A stretch of 35,312 bases of DNA from Anaerolineae bacterium (lineage in GTDB: Bacteria > Chloroflexota > Anaerolineae > Aggregatilineales > Phototrophicaceae), in contig JAFLCH010000011.1 of assembly GCA_017303775.1 (NCBI GenBank), positions 1 through 35,312 on the forward strand. The letters run 5' to 3'. This document shows positions 22,708-31,463 of this stretch, piece by piece. The notes beneath the pieces were generated by a model. The model was not told the DNA's origin, did not search any database, and saw only the letters and a list, made by a program, of their open reading frames with translations. Each line of letters begins with the position of its first letter. Position 1 is the stretch's first letter. The translations under genes were made by a program, and so were the position numbers.

Positions 22708-25131
22708 ATGATTGACTGGATTGCCGAGCGGTCAGGACGCTGGTTAAAGATTTCGGAAGATCGTGTCCGTTATCTTTTGCATTCTGTTGGCATCATCTTG
22801 GCAGTGGGTACTTTTGTGCTCACTTCGACATTGTTGGTTGCTTATGACAGTATCTTCTTGGGTGTTAACAACATCGCTTCGCTGCAAATTGGCGATATTG
22901 CACCGCAAGATATTCGTGCTCCTGCCAGTGTCCCTCCGTTCATCAGTCAAGTGCTCACTGAACAACGTAAGCAAGAGATCCGGGATAATGTTTCTCCGAT
23001 CTACTTCCCTCCAGATCCTGCTGTGTCGCGCCAGCAGTCCGAAACAGCCCAGCAGATTCTAGAATTCATCCAAAATATCCGGCGCGATGCATACGGCACA
23101 CCCCAGCAAAAAATCGATGATCTGAAGAAGATTACCGATCTCAAGTTAGATGATTCGATTATTCTACAGATGCTGACCCTCGATGAAGCCACTTGGGTTG
23201 AAGTCGGTGAACAGGTCACAGGCGTTCTTGAACGGGTGATGCGAGGCGAAATACGAGATACAAACCTTCAGTCTGTTATTGCCCAGTTGCCTATTCAGGT
23301 AAGTGTTCGTTTCAGTGAAGATGAAGCCGCTGTGATTGTTGCGGTGGTGCAGGGGTTAATCCGCCCCAATACAATCCTCAACGTGACAGCCACGGAAGAA
23401 GCCCGACAGTCGGCCATCACCGATATAGTGGTGCGCCGTAGTTTTGAACGTGGACAGGTTGTACTGCGAGCAGGGGAGCGCGTTGATGCTGCCGCCTATG
23501 AAGCATTAAGTGTATTAGGTTTACTAGAACCGACTAATCGGCGTTTGCAGCAGATTATGCGAGCTATGTTGGTCAGCATAACAGTACTCGTTGTGAGTGG
23601 CTTGTATATTGCTCGATTCAAATCCGATTTGTTTCATTCAAGCCGCTTTATTGCCCTCTTGGCTTCAATTTTCCTCATAACACTCCTCGGCGCACGTATC
23701 GTCGGGTTTTATGGTCAGATTTATGTTTACCCTACCGCTGCCTTAGCCTTGTTGTTTGTGGCGTTAATCGGGCCTGAAATCGCGGTTATTGGCGTTTTAG
23801 GGCTTTCACTCCTTATTGGAATTATGCAGGAGAACTCGCTTGAAATTGCCACGTTAGTCGGGGTTGGTGGCATGATGGCGACGCTTACACTGCGTCGACC
23901 GGAGCGTCTGAACGGTTATTTCATGCCGGGCTTACTGGTGGCGCTGGCAAATGTTTCAGTCGTGATGATCTTTTATCAGGGGGTGTTTTCATTTAATCCG
24001 GAAACCGGTCTGCTCGAATTGATCTTCTACTGCCTGCTTAACGGCATTCTTTCTGCTGCACTGGCTCTTGCCGGCATGTATATTGTGACCTTGATTTTTA
24101 ATTTGCCTACAGGTTTAAAGCTGGTCGAACTGAGCCAACCCAGCCAACCATTGCTGCAACGCTTGCTTCGAGAAGCCCCCGGTACATATCAACACTCGTT
24201 GCAGGTCGCCAATATGGCAGAACAGGCTGCAACACGTATCGGTGTGAATGCGGATCTTGTGCGTGTTGCGGCGCTTTATCACGATGTCGGTAAAATGATG
24301 AACCCTGCCTTTTTTACCGAGAATCAGGTCGAAGGGGTTAATCCGCACGACGCCTTGGATGACCCTGCGCGGAGTGCAACCATCATCATTGCCCATGTCA
24401 CCGATGGGGATAAAATTGCACGCCAATTCCGTTTGCCCTCCCGTATTCGCGATTTTATTATGGAACATCATGGTACGCAGGTGCTCTACTTCTACCAACA
24501 AGCTGTTCAACGGGCTGGAAACGCAGAAGCTGTCGATATTGAACAGTTTACTTATCCCGGCCCCAAGCCTCAGTCACGGGAAACCGCTATCCTGATGCTA
24601 GCCGATAGCTGCGAGGCGGCTGTTCGCTCTCGCAAGCCGACTCGCAAACAGGAAATTACGGACACCATCCAACAAATTATTGATAGCAAGATACACACCG
24701 GACAGCTTGATGAATCAGGCTTAACCTTTAACGATATAAAGGCGATTCGTAAAGTGTTTGTGGATATGCTTCAAGCTGTATTCCACCCTCGTATCAACTA
24801 CCCTACACAACTGGGTTCTGGCGCTGTTCGAGATACGCTAAGCGCGTCGAATGTACGCCCCGAATTGCCGGGTAAAACAACATCTGAACAACCTAAGTTA
24901 TCAGATACAGGCCGCACGTCTCCGGTTCCATTTGAAGCGGTTGTGCAAGAAACTCCCCGTCCTGCAACGCAAACAAGGGAACTGCCGACAATAAAGATTG
25001 AAGTCGAAAAAGACGATGAATCGCCTTTGGCTGAAGTACCCCCGCTGCCACGTGCCGGTGACCAAAATAAGCTCAAAACTGGGGAAAATGGACGTCCCCC
25101 GGTGAAGAAGGATGCCCCGGAAGAACAGTAA
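22708..25131 (+). CDS. pgpH: 7TM-HD family phosphodiesterase, PgpH-like (c-di-AMP)
   Basis: This 807-residue membrane protein has the layout of PgpH: an N-terminal helix (about 26-50), an extracytoplasmic 7TMR-HDED domain (about 50-280), a block of membrane helices (about 283-460) and a cytoplasmic HD domain (about 485-650) with H496 in YQHSLQ and the metal pair H525-D526 in LYHDVGKM. Family members hydrolyse cyclic di-AMP to pApA and so control potassium and cell-wall homeostasis. A disordered tail of about 115 residues rich in P, T, E and K follows the HD domain and is not part of the core family. The gene stops two bases before ybeY, a common neighbour. Confidence 0.93.
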   Translation: MIDWIAERSGRWLKISEDRVRYLLHSVGIILAVGTFVLTSTLLVAYDSIFLGVNNIASLQIGDIAPQDIRAPASVPPFISQVLTEQRKQEIRDNVSPIYFPPDPAVSRQQSETAQQILEFIQNIRRDAYGTPQQKIDDLKKITDLKLDDSIILQMLTLDEATWVEVGEQVTGVLERVMRGEIRDTNLQSVIAQLPIQVSVRFSEDEAAVIVAVVQGLIRPNTILNVTATEEARQSAITDIVVRRSFERGQVVLRAGERVDAAAYEALSVLGLLEPTNRRLQQIMRAMLVSITVLVVSGLYIARFKSDLFHSSRFIALLASIFLITLLGARIVGFYGQIYVYPTAALALLFVALIGPEIAVIGVLGLSLLIGIMQENSLEIATLVGVGGMMATLTLRRPERLNGYFMPGLLVALANVSVVMIFYQGVFSFNPETGLLELIFYCLLNGILSAALALAGMYIVTLIFNLPTGLKLVELSQPSQPLLQRLLREAPGTYQHSLQVANMAEQAATRIGVNADLVRVAALYHDVGKMMNPAFFTENQVEGVNPHDALDDPARSATIIIAHVTDGDKIARQFRLPSRIRDFIMEHHGTQVLYFYQQAVQRAGNAEAVDIEQFTYPGPKPQSRETAILMLADSCEAAVRSRKPTRKQEITDTIQQIIDSKIHTGQLDESGLTFNDIKAIRKVFVDMLQAVFHPRINYPTQLGSGAVRDTLSASNVRPELPGKTTSEQPKLSDTGRTSPVPFEAVVQETPRPATQTRELPTIKIEVEKDDESPLAEVPPLPRAGDQNKLKTGENGRPPVKKDAPEEQ

Positions 25132-25133
25132 AG

Positions 25134-25628
25134 ATGACATTTCATATCGATGTTCAGAACAAATCAGCTTATTCGCTCAATACTGAAAAACTCCAACTGG
25201 CTGTAACCTATGTTTTAAATCAACATGATGCACACCCGGACAGCAGCCTCAGCATTGTGTTTGTCGATAACGATTATGTTCAAAACTTGAATCGACAGTT
25301 TCGTGGGATTGATGCACCAACGGATGTGTTGTCATTTCCGGCTGACACACCACCCGTTGAAATTGAAGATGAACCCCCTTATCTGGGTGATTTGATCATT
25401 GCCTATCCTTACGCGTCTGCACAGGCTGCTCGTGAAAATCACCAACTTGACGATAGTCTATCCCTTCTCGTGATACACGGAACACTTCACCTGCTTGGAT
25501 ATGATCATGATACGCCTGAAAATCGGGCTGAAATGTGGTCGGCGCAGGCTGAGGTCCTTACGGCACTTGCTATCTCGCCGGATATTGTCCCTGCGTTGGA
25601 GGAGAGTTCAAATGACTCCTCGCACTAA
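25134..25628 (+). CDS. ybeY: Endoribonuclease YbeY, rRNA maturation factor
   Basis: This 164-residue metalloprotein has the family signature H115-G-T-L-H119-L-L-G-Y-D-H125, whose histidines hold the zinc. An upstream strand motif (ADTDVLSFP-like, here APTDVLSFPA) is also typical. YbeY takes part in 16S rRNA 3'-end processing and ribosome quality control. The ATG at 25134 is two bases after the pgpH stop. The 3' end overlaps the dgkA-like gene by 17 bases. The last 20 residues are rich in S and E and add little. Confidence 0.95.
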   Translation: MTFHIDVQNKSAYSLNTEKLQLAVTYVLNQHDAHPDSSLSIVFVDNDYVQNLNRQFRGIDAPTDVLSFPADTPPVEIEDEPPYLGDLIIAYPYASAQAARENHQLDDSLSLLVIHGTLHLLGYDHDTPENRAEMWSAQAEVLTALAISPDIVPALEESSNDSSH

Positions 25629-26055
25629 ACAGGTCTTGGATGCTCTGACCAGCACGATGAAAATTAACCCTGACCAGTACAGCTTAATTACCAGCCCGAA
25701 TCGCGTCCAGAGTCTTGGATATGCCATAGCAGGTTGGTTGTATATGCTTCGTTATCAGAAGAACACCCGTATTATGTCCGTTGCTAGTATTGTGGTCTTC
25801 GGTGTTGCATTCTGGTTGCAGGTAGATGCGCTCCGATGGGCTATTTTGGTGCTGACAATTACCGCCGTCTGGATGGCTGAATTCTTGAATGCTGGTGTTG
25901 AAGCTGTGGTGAATCTCGCTTCACCGGACTTTCATCCGATGGCGAAGGTTGCAAAAGATGTGGCCGCCGCTGCTGTGCTTTTAGGTGCAGTGGCATCAGT
26001 ATTGGTCGGGCTGTTGGTATTAGGCCCACCTCTTATTGCTAAGCTGGGTATGTGA
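25612..26055 (+). CDS. dgkA: Diacylglycerol/undecaprenol kinase, DgkA family
   Basis: This 147-residue integral membrane kinase has the family core: FLNAGVEAVVNLASPDFHPM followed by KVAKDVAAAAVLLGAVASV, which includes the glutamate, asparagine and KD residues that bind Mg-ATP and lipid. Three membrane helices are seen. In Gram-positive-type bacteria this family phosphorylates undecaprenol for cell-wall recycling; in proteobacteria it uses diacylglycerol. I chose ATG 25612 because GGAGGAGAG stands just upstream; the longer frame from 25495 is a basic, unnatural extension over ybeY. It follows ybeY as in many genomes (the era gene usually next is not here). Confidence 0.92.
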   Translation: MTPRTKQVLDALTSTMKINPDQYSLITSPNRVQSLGYAIAGWLYMLRYQKNTRIMSVASIVVFGVAFWLQVDALRWAILVLTITAVWMAEFLNAGVEAVVNLASPDFHPMAKVAKDVAAAAVLLGAVASVLVGLLVLGPPLIAKLGM

Positions 26056-26062
26056 GGTTGCT

Positions 26063-27205
26063 ATGGAACGACCACCTGAATCAGATTCCACCCCCCCTCG
26101 TAAAAATCGCGCTCGTGAACGACATATGCGACGTAAGAACCAGACGATGGCACAGCCCACCGCGACTGTTCGCCAGATCAAACCAGTTGGTAGCTTCGAG
26201 ATGCCGGAAATTCGTATTCCCGGTAATCGCGTCATTGTTTATGGTGTTCTGGCAGTCATTGTTCTCGCGCTTGTTATTTTGGCGTTGGGTAGTTTCAAAG
26301 GAGATACCCCCCAAACAGGCTCGAATGCGATTTGGCTAGGAAATGATTGGACATACGGTGGGCGAGATGAAACTGCTTTAGAGGGGTTGGTACAGCGCTT
26401 ACGCGATCATAAAATCGGCATCATTTACGCTTGGGTGAGCCTGTTACAACCCAATAATACGTGGTCTGATACCGACAAATTGTTACTCATGCGGGATTTT
26501 GTGCAGCAGTTGAAAACGCTCTATCCCGAATCGCGTGTTTATGGGTGGCTCAGCGTTGATGCACAGCCGGTTGGGGACACATCGCGCTTGGCAGATGAAT
26601 CACTGCGTCAGATTGTGGCTGATTTTAGTCAGCGGATGACAGCTGAGTTTGGGTTTGATGGGGTGATGTTAAATGTTGTGCCTGTTACCAATGGCGATGA
26701 GAATTATTTAACATTGCTCCGTTCTGTTCGAACCGGCATCGGAGAAGGCTCATCACTATCGGTTGCTGTTTCGCCGGATTGGACACCTCAGGTTGAAGGT
26801 GTACCACAGCCGCCACGCATTGAGCCGGGAACTGTGTGGGAACAGGAATATAAGCAGCGCATTGCACTCATCGCAAATCAGATAGTAGTGACTGCCTACA
26901 ATAGTGGATTTCAGGATGCCGCTGATTACAGTACATGGATGACTTATCAGGTAGAATCGTTTGCTGGTTCGATCATCGCTTTGGAAACTAACACGGAATT
27001 GTTAATCGGTGTTCCGGCCTATTCAGACACGCTCCCCTCACACGATACAACGGTAGAGAACATCCAATCGGCTGTTGCGGGGGTGCAGGCTGGAATGTCT
27101 GCTTTGGGCGATCGAGCAAATGTGGTGAATGGACTCGCTGTATATGCTGAATGGCAGACTACCGACACGGATTGGGCTGATTTTAAGGCACTTTGGGCAC
27201 GCTGA
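26063..27205 (+). CDS. Membrane-anchored TIM-barrel, glycoside hydrolase-like protein
   Basis: This 380-residue protein has a basic, low-complexity N-terminal cytoplasmic segment (about 1-55), one membrane anchor (VIVYGVLAVIVLALVILALG) and an extracellular domain of about 280 residues. The extracellular part has barrel-like strands with IGIIYAWVSLLQPNN, RVYGWLSVDAQP, FGFDGVMLNVVPV and SLSVAVSPDW, in the order expected for GH18-like or GHL barrels. The catalytic acid of those families sits at the end of the fourth strand; here that place holds V206, so it may be inactive or a different class. GAGG stands five bases before ATG 26063. The gene closes the long operon and is followed by a terminator. 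Confidence 0.7.
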   Translation: MERPPESDSTPPRKNRARERHMRRKNQTMAQPTATVRQIKPVGSFEMPEIRIPGNRVIVYGVLAVIVLALVILALGSFKGDTPQTGSNAIWLGNDWTYGGRDETALEGLVQRLRDHKIGIIYAWVSLLQPNNTWSDTDKLLLMRDFVQQLKTLYPESRVYGWLSVDAQPVGDTSRLADESLRQIVADFSQRMTAEFGFDGVMLNVVPVTNGDENYLTLLRSVRTGIGEGSSLSVAVSPDWTPQVEGVPQPPRIEPGTVWEQEYKQRIALIANQIVVTAYNSGFQDAADYSTWMTYQVESFAGSIIALETNTELLIGVPAYSDTLPSHDTTVENIQSAVAGVQAGMSALGDRANVVNGLAVYAEWQTTDTDWADFKALWAR

Positions 27206-27217
27206 AATAATACTTAT

Positions 27218-27249
27218 AGGTAGCGGTTAATTGAATCCAACCGCTACCT
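27218..27249. terminator. Bidirectional terminator between two convergent operons
   Basis: An 11-bp perfect stem AGGTAGCGGTT (27218-27228 with 27239-27249) with a ten-base loop lies 12 bases after the plus-strand stop codon and 9 bases after the minus-strand M20 stop. Plus and minus flanks are moderately T-rich (TTGTCC and ATAAGTATTATTT). Confidence 0.8.
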
Positions 27250-27258
27250 TGTCCATTC

Positions 27259-28632
27259 TCATAAGGCTGCGATGGCCTCATGAAAGTGAATTGCTGTCTG
27301 AATACCTCTGTGGAACATCTCTAGCGTAAAACTCTCATTTGGCCCATGTGCACCATCGCCAAAAAGACCAAAACCCATCAGAACAATCGGAATATTGTTA
27401 AGATGGCGTTGGAAATCGGCCAGAATGGGTAAGGTTCCGCCACCACGCTCAAAGACAGGTCGTTTTCCCCAGCCTTTTTCATAGGCTTCAATAGCTGCTT
27501 GCATCGCCTGAGATTTGAGATCCATTACGGCTGGGTATGCGAGCGCCTGAGCGCGCACTTCACTACGAATAGTAGCGGGTGTCAGTCGAATGAGCTGTGC
27601 CTTGACCAATTCAAATATCTTGTTCGGATCTTGGTTTGCAACCAATCGGCAGCTTATTTTGGCGAGGGCTTTCGCGGGTAAAACAGTCTTGGAACCTGCT
27701 CCATAAAAACCGCTAACAAACCCGTTGATTTCTAAAGTAGGGCGAGCGCCAATCCGTTCATGTAGCGCATAGCCTGCTTCACCCCAGAAGGCTGGAACCC
27801 CCGTTGTTTCCTGATATTCAGCTTCCGTTGGAGCTGATTTCTGCAATTCTGCCCGTTCTTTATCGTCCAAGAGCAAGACGTCATCATAGAAACCCGGCAC
27901 ATTGACGCTGCCATCAGGGTTATGGAGTTGGGCGAGGATTTCAGCGAGTGCTTGTGCAGGATTATGAACGATACCGCCATAACCACCGCTGTGTAAATCT
28001 TGCTTAGGCCCGGTAATTTCGAAGTCCAGATACATAAGACCGCGTGTCGAATAATCAATCACCGGTTGGTCAATAGTTACCATGCCGCTGTCAGAAATAA
28101 CACACACATCCGCTGACAATTTGTCACGGTTTGCGGCGACAAACTTGCCAAGATGAGGTGAACCGATTTCTTCTTCGCCTTCCACCAAAAACTTGAGGTT
28201 CACCGGTGCTTTCCCACCGTTCGCCAGTAGCGCTTCAGCCGCTTTCATTTGTGCGAACACTTGCCCCTTATCATCACTGGAACCTCGCGCAAACAATTTT
28301 CCATCCCGCACTACCGGTTCAAACGGATCACTGTCCCATCCATCGGTTGTGACTGCCGGTTGAACATCATAGTGTCCATAAATCAGCACGGTGCGCGCGG
28401 ATTCCCCGGCACCCATCCACTCGGCATATACAACCGGATGCCCGCCTGTCGGAAGAATTTCGACCTTTTCAAAACCCATTCGCCTGAAGTCATCTGCAAC
28501 CCATTCCGCAGCTTTCTCTACATCAGTCTTTCGTTCAGGTAAAGTACTGATGCTTGGAATCCGGATCAGATCCTTCAATTGTGCTTCGAATTCCGCCCCG
28601 TGTGCTGTTGTGTATTCATGTGCATTGGGCAT
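27259..28632 (-). CDS. M20 family dipeptidase, paralogue 3 of 3
   Basis: This 457-residue metallopeptidase has the M20 (carnosinase/PepV/DapE) active site: H87 and D89 in YGHYDVQP, bridging D120 in GSSDDKGQ, the glutamate pair in EGEEEIGSPH (near 153-155), the metal aspartate in VISDSGM and the final metal histidine in HGPNESF. It hydrolyses dipeptides or N-acyl amino acids in the cytoplasm with two zinc or manganese ions; the specificity is unknown. The start ATG 28632 has AGGAG nine bases upstream. It is the last gene of a four-gene minus-strand operon and is clearly homologous to the two genes upstream. A terminator follows. Confidence 0.93.
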   Translation of the reverse strand: MPNAHEYTTAHGAEFEAQLKDLIRIPSISTLPERKTDVEKAAEWVADDFRRMGFEKVEILPTGGHPVVYAEWMGAGESARTVLIYGHYDVQPAVTTDGWDSDPFEPVVRDGKLFARGSSDDKGQVFAQMKAAEALLANGGKAPVNLKFLVEGEEEIGSPHLGKFVAANRDKLSADVCVISDSGMVTIDQPVIDYSTRGLMYLDFEITGPKQDLHSGGYGGIVHNPAQALAEILAQLHNPDGSVNVPGFYDDVLLLDDKERAELQKSAPTEAEYQETTGVPAFWGEAGYALHERIGARPTLEINGFVSGFYGAGSKTVLPAKALAKISCRLVANQDPNKIFELVKAQLIRLTPATIRSEVRAQALAYPAVMDLKSQAMQAAIEAYEKGWGKRPVFERGGGTLPILADFQRHLNNIPIVLMGFGLFGDGAHGPNESFTLEMFHRGIQTAIHFHEAIAAL

Positions 28633-28661
28633 AAATATGTACTCCTAATCCTCAAATGGTA

Positions 28662-30032
28662 TTACTGCTTCGACAGGGTTTCACAGAAGTATATTGAGGT
28701 GTGGATTCCCTTGCGAAACATCTCAACCATGAAATGTTCATTCGGGCTGTGCGCACCATCGTTTATTAAACCTAAACCCATAAGAATAACAGGTAAGTTT
28801 AGCTTTTCTTGGAAGTCAACCACAACTGGAATACTCCCACCCTCACGCATGAAAACAGGTTTCTTGCCCCAACCTTGTTCATAGGCCTTAATTGCCGCTT
28901 GCATTTCTTTCGTGCGAATATCGACAAATGCGGCTGGTGCACCACGGTTGACACGCAGTTCACTGCGAACAGTTGGTGGGGTGATCTGTTGGATATATGC
29001 CTTTACCAGTTCACCGATTTTGTTCGGGTCTTGATGAGCGACCAGACGGCAGCTGATCTTCGCCCATGCTTTCGCTGGCAATACAGTTTTGAATCCCGGC
29101 TCAAAATAACCACCTGCGATGCCGTTAATTTCCAGTGTCGGGCGTGCACCGGTACGTTCATGAATAGCGTAACCGGGTTCTCCCCATGCTTGAGGTACGC
29201 CAGTTGCTTTTAGCCAATCCGCTTCAATCGGGCCAGTTTTCTTAAGCTCTGCGCGTTCTTCATCCGAAAGCGGCAGCACATCATCATAAAAACCCGGAAC
29301 GGCTACACGACCATCCGGAGTGTGAAGTTGCGCGATGATTTCTGCAATCGCCTGCGCGGGATTATGAATGGAACCTCCGTATGAGCCACTGTGCAGATCA
29401 ACACTCGGCCCTGTAACTTCTAGCTCCATAGTGACCAATCCCCGAAGCGCATATTCAATCGAGGGTTGATCAGGCGCGGGCATTCCACCATCGGATATAA
29501 CGCAGACATCAGCTTTTAATTTATCCGTATGGCTGCTGATGAATGCTCCAAGATGTGTAGAACCAACTTCTTCTTCCCCCTCAATCAGAAATTTGATGTT
29601 TACAGGGGGCTTGTTTCCGCTTGCCAACAGCGCTTCGACGGCTTTGATGTGAGCAAAAATCTGTCCTTTATCGTCGCTTGCGCCGCGTGCCACGATGAAC
29701 CCATCCTCTTCGATGGGGTCGAATGGTTCATGCTTCCAACCATCACTAAGCACAGCCGGTTGCACATCATAATGTCCATAAATCAGTACAGTAGGGCGTT
29801 CGTCCCCGGCACCCATCCATTCAGCAAAGATGATAGGATGCCCCTCTGTTGGGATGATCTCGACCGTATCCAACCCGATCCGCTTAAGATCAGCAGCTAG
29901 CCATTCTGCGGCTCGTACGACGTGTTGAGCATGTTCCGATGAAGTGCTGATGCTTGGAATACGCAGCAAATCAATCAGTTGCGTCTTGAAGGTGTCAAAA
30001 TGGGTTTCTACATAACCATGTGCATCACTCAT
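28662..30032 (-). CDS. M20 family dipeptidase, paralogue 2 of 3
   Basis: This 456-residue peptidase is very similar to its downstream neighbour: YGHYDVQP, GASDDKGQ, EGEEEVGSTH, VISDGGM and the HSPNEHF metal site are all intact. Both share TEGHP/TGGHP and the ERTGARPTLEING segment of the dimerisation domain. I use ATG 30032, which has AAGGA eight bases upstream; a TTG nine codons earlier is an alternative. It overlaps the stop codon of the preceding M20 gene by eight bases, so translation is probably coupled. The substrate is unknown but may differ from that of the paralogues. Confidence 0.93.
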   Translation of the reverse strand: MSDAHGYVETHFDTFKTQLIDLLRIPSISTSSEHAQHVVRAAEWLAADLKRIGLDTVEIIPTEGHPIIFAEWMGAGDERPTVLIYGHYDVQPAVLSDGWKHEPFDPIEEDGFIVARGASDDKGQIFAHIKAVEALLASGNKPPVNIKFLIEGEEEVGSTHLGAFISSHTDKLKADVCVISDGGMPAPDQPSIEYALRGLVTMELEVTGPSVDLHSGSYGGSIHNPAQAIAEIIAQLHTPDGRVAVPGFYDDVLPLSDEERAELKKTGPIEADWLKATGVPQAWGEPGYAIHERTGARPTLEINGIAGGYFEPGFKTVLPAKAWAKISCRLVAHQDPNKIGELVKAYIQQITPPTVRSELRVNRGAPAAFVDIRTKEMQAAIKAYEQGWGKKPVFMREGGSIPVVVDFQEKLNLPVILMGLGLINDGAHSPNEHFMVEMFRKGIHTSIYFCETLSKQ

Positions 30033-31404
30033 TGCTGTATCCTTTACCGATTTCTTCAAACAAGTGAATTGTGGTCGAAATACCCTTGTACCACATGTCT
30101 AAATAAACGTGCTCATTCGGCCCGTGCGCGAAACCGCCTTTGTACCCGTAAGAGAGAAGCACGATTTCCGCGTCAATAACACGGTGTAGATCAATAACAA
30201 CCGGTATGCTCCCTCCTGCGCGTACAAAATAGGGGCGCTTTCCCCATACCTTTGTGTAGGCACGGACAGCGGCTTGGATGGTCTTACTCTTGCGATCGAT
30301 GACAATTGGTTCGCCAATTTCGAGCAACCGGAGTTCAGTTTGAACAGTGGGCGGAGTGATTTGAACGATGTATTTCTTGATCAGCTCATAGATGCTGACT
30401 GATGTCTGATTCGGAACTAGTCGGCAGCTAATTTTTGCTAGCGCCTTACTTGGCAGCACTGTTTTGAACCCATCTGCCGCAAATCCTCCACGGATGCCAT
30501 TGATTTCGAGGGTAGGGCGCGCGCCACTTCGTTCGTGTAGGTTATATTCGCTTTCACCCCATTGTTGAGGTGCGGCTGCCACAGCTTGCCATTCCTGCTC
30601 AATCCACGGGAGTGCTTTCGCCAGCTCAACCCGTTCTTCGTCTTCAAGCGCTGGGACATCATCATAAAAACCGGGGACAGCAACGCTGCCGTCAGGTTGA
30701 TGGAGCTGGCTTATAATTTCGGCTAACGCTTGGATCGGATTATGTACCGTCCCACCATAATGACCACTGTGCAAATCCTGCTTCGGCCCGTGAACCTCCA
30801 ATTCCATACATACCACTCCGCGCAAACCATAAGGCAAGTCAGGTTGTTCGCGGTCAGACATGCTTCCATCACAGACAGCGATTACATCACAATCGAGCTT
30901 GTGGCGGTATTGTTGAATGAAAGCGGTCATGTTCTCGGACGCTGATTCCTCATCGCCCTCAAACATGAGCTTAAGGTTGACTGGGGATCGACCACTTGCG
31001 ATGAGCGCTTCTGCTGATTTTAGTTGAGAGATTACATTGCTTTTGCTATCCAATGCTCCCCGCGCAAAGATCATGCCATCGCGTTCAATAGGTTCAAAAG
31101 GATGTGTATCCCAGCCGTCTTCAACGGCTGCCGGTTGTACATCATAGTGGCAATAGATCAAGACCGTTGGTGCGTCTTTGCCAGCACCCATCCATTCCCC
31201 AAAAACAACCGGGTGCCACGCTGTTTTGATGATTTCAACTGTCTGAAAACCAATCCGCCGCATATTATTTGCAATCCAATCTGCGGCGTGTTCGCAATCG
31301 GCTTGGTGTTCCACCTGTGTGCTTACGCTCGGTATTTTCAGCAGTTCTTTCAGTTCAGCCTTGAATCTTTCTGCGTTAGCCTGCACATACTCGTGTGGAT
31401 TCAT
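30025..31404 (-). CDS. M20 family dipeptidase, paralogue 1 of 3
   Basis: This 459-residue peptidase is the most divergent of the three. It keeps the active-site residues, but in altered form: YCHYDVQP instead of YGHYDVQP, GALDSKSN instead of GSSDDKGQ, EGDEESASE instead of EGEEEIGS, and CDGSM for the metal aspartate. The C-terminal metal site AHGPNEH is intact. These changes around the metal ligands suggest a different substrate or metal. The gene lies 59 bases downstream of the LLM oxidoreductase gene on the same strand. Confidence 0.92.
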   Translation of the reverse strand: MNPHEYVQANAERFKAELKELLKIPSVSTQVEHQADCEHAADWIANNMRRIGFQTVEIIKTAWHPVVFGEWMGAGKDAPTVLIYCHYDVQPAAVEDGWDTHPFEPIERDGMIFARGALDSKSNVISQLKSAEALIASGRSPVNLKLMFEGDEESASENMTAFIQQYRHKLDCDVIAVCDGSMSDREQPDLPYGLRGVVCMELEVHGPKQDLHSGHYGGTVHNPIQALAEIISQLHQPDGSVAVPGFYDDVPALEDEERVELAKALPWIEQEWQAVAAAPQQWGESEYNLHERSGARPTLEINGIRGGFAADGFKTVLPSKALAKISCRLVPNQTSVSIYELIKKYIVQITPPTVQTELRLLEIGEPIVIDRKSKTIQAAVRAYTKVWGKRPYFVRAGGSIPVVIDLHRVIDAEIVLLSYGYKGGFAHGPNEHVYLDMWYKGISTTIHLFEEIGKGYSNE

Positions 31405-31463
31405 AAGGATATTCTTCCTTAATATCGATGGACATGGATCTAAGAATAGTTAATAGATTGAAC

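Noticed and set aside
25495..25611. Longer N-terminus of the DgkA-like protein inside ybeY
   Set aside because: It would add 39 very basic residues that overlap ybeY; the internal ATG at 25612 has a strong ribosome-binding site and fits the family length.
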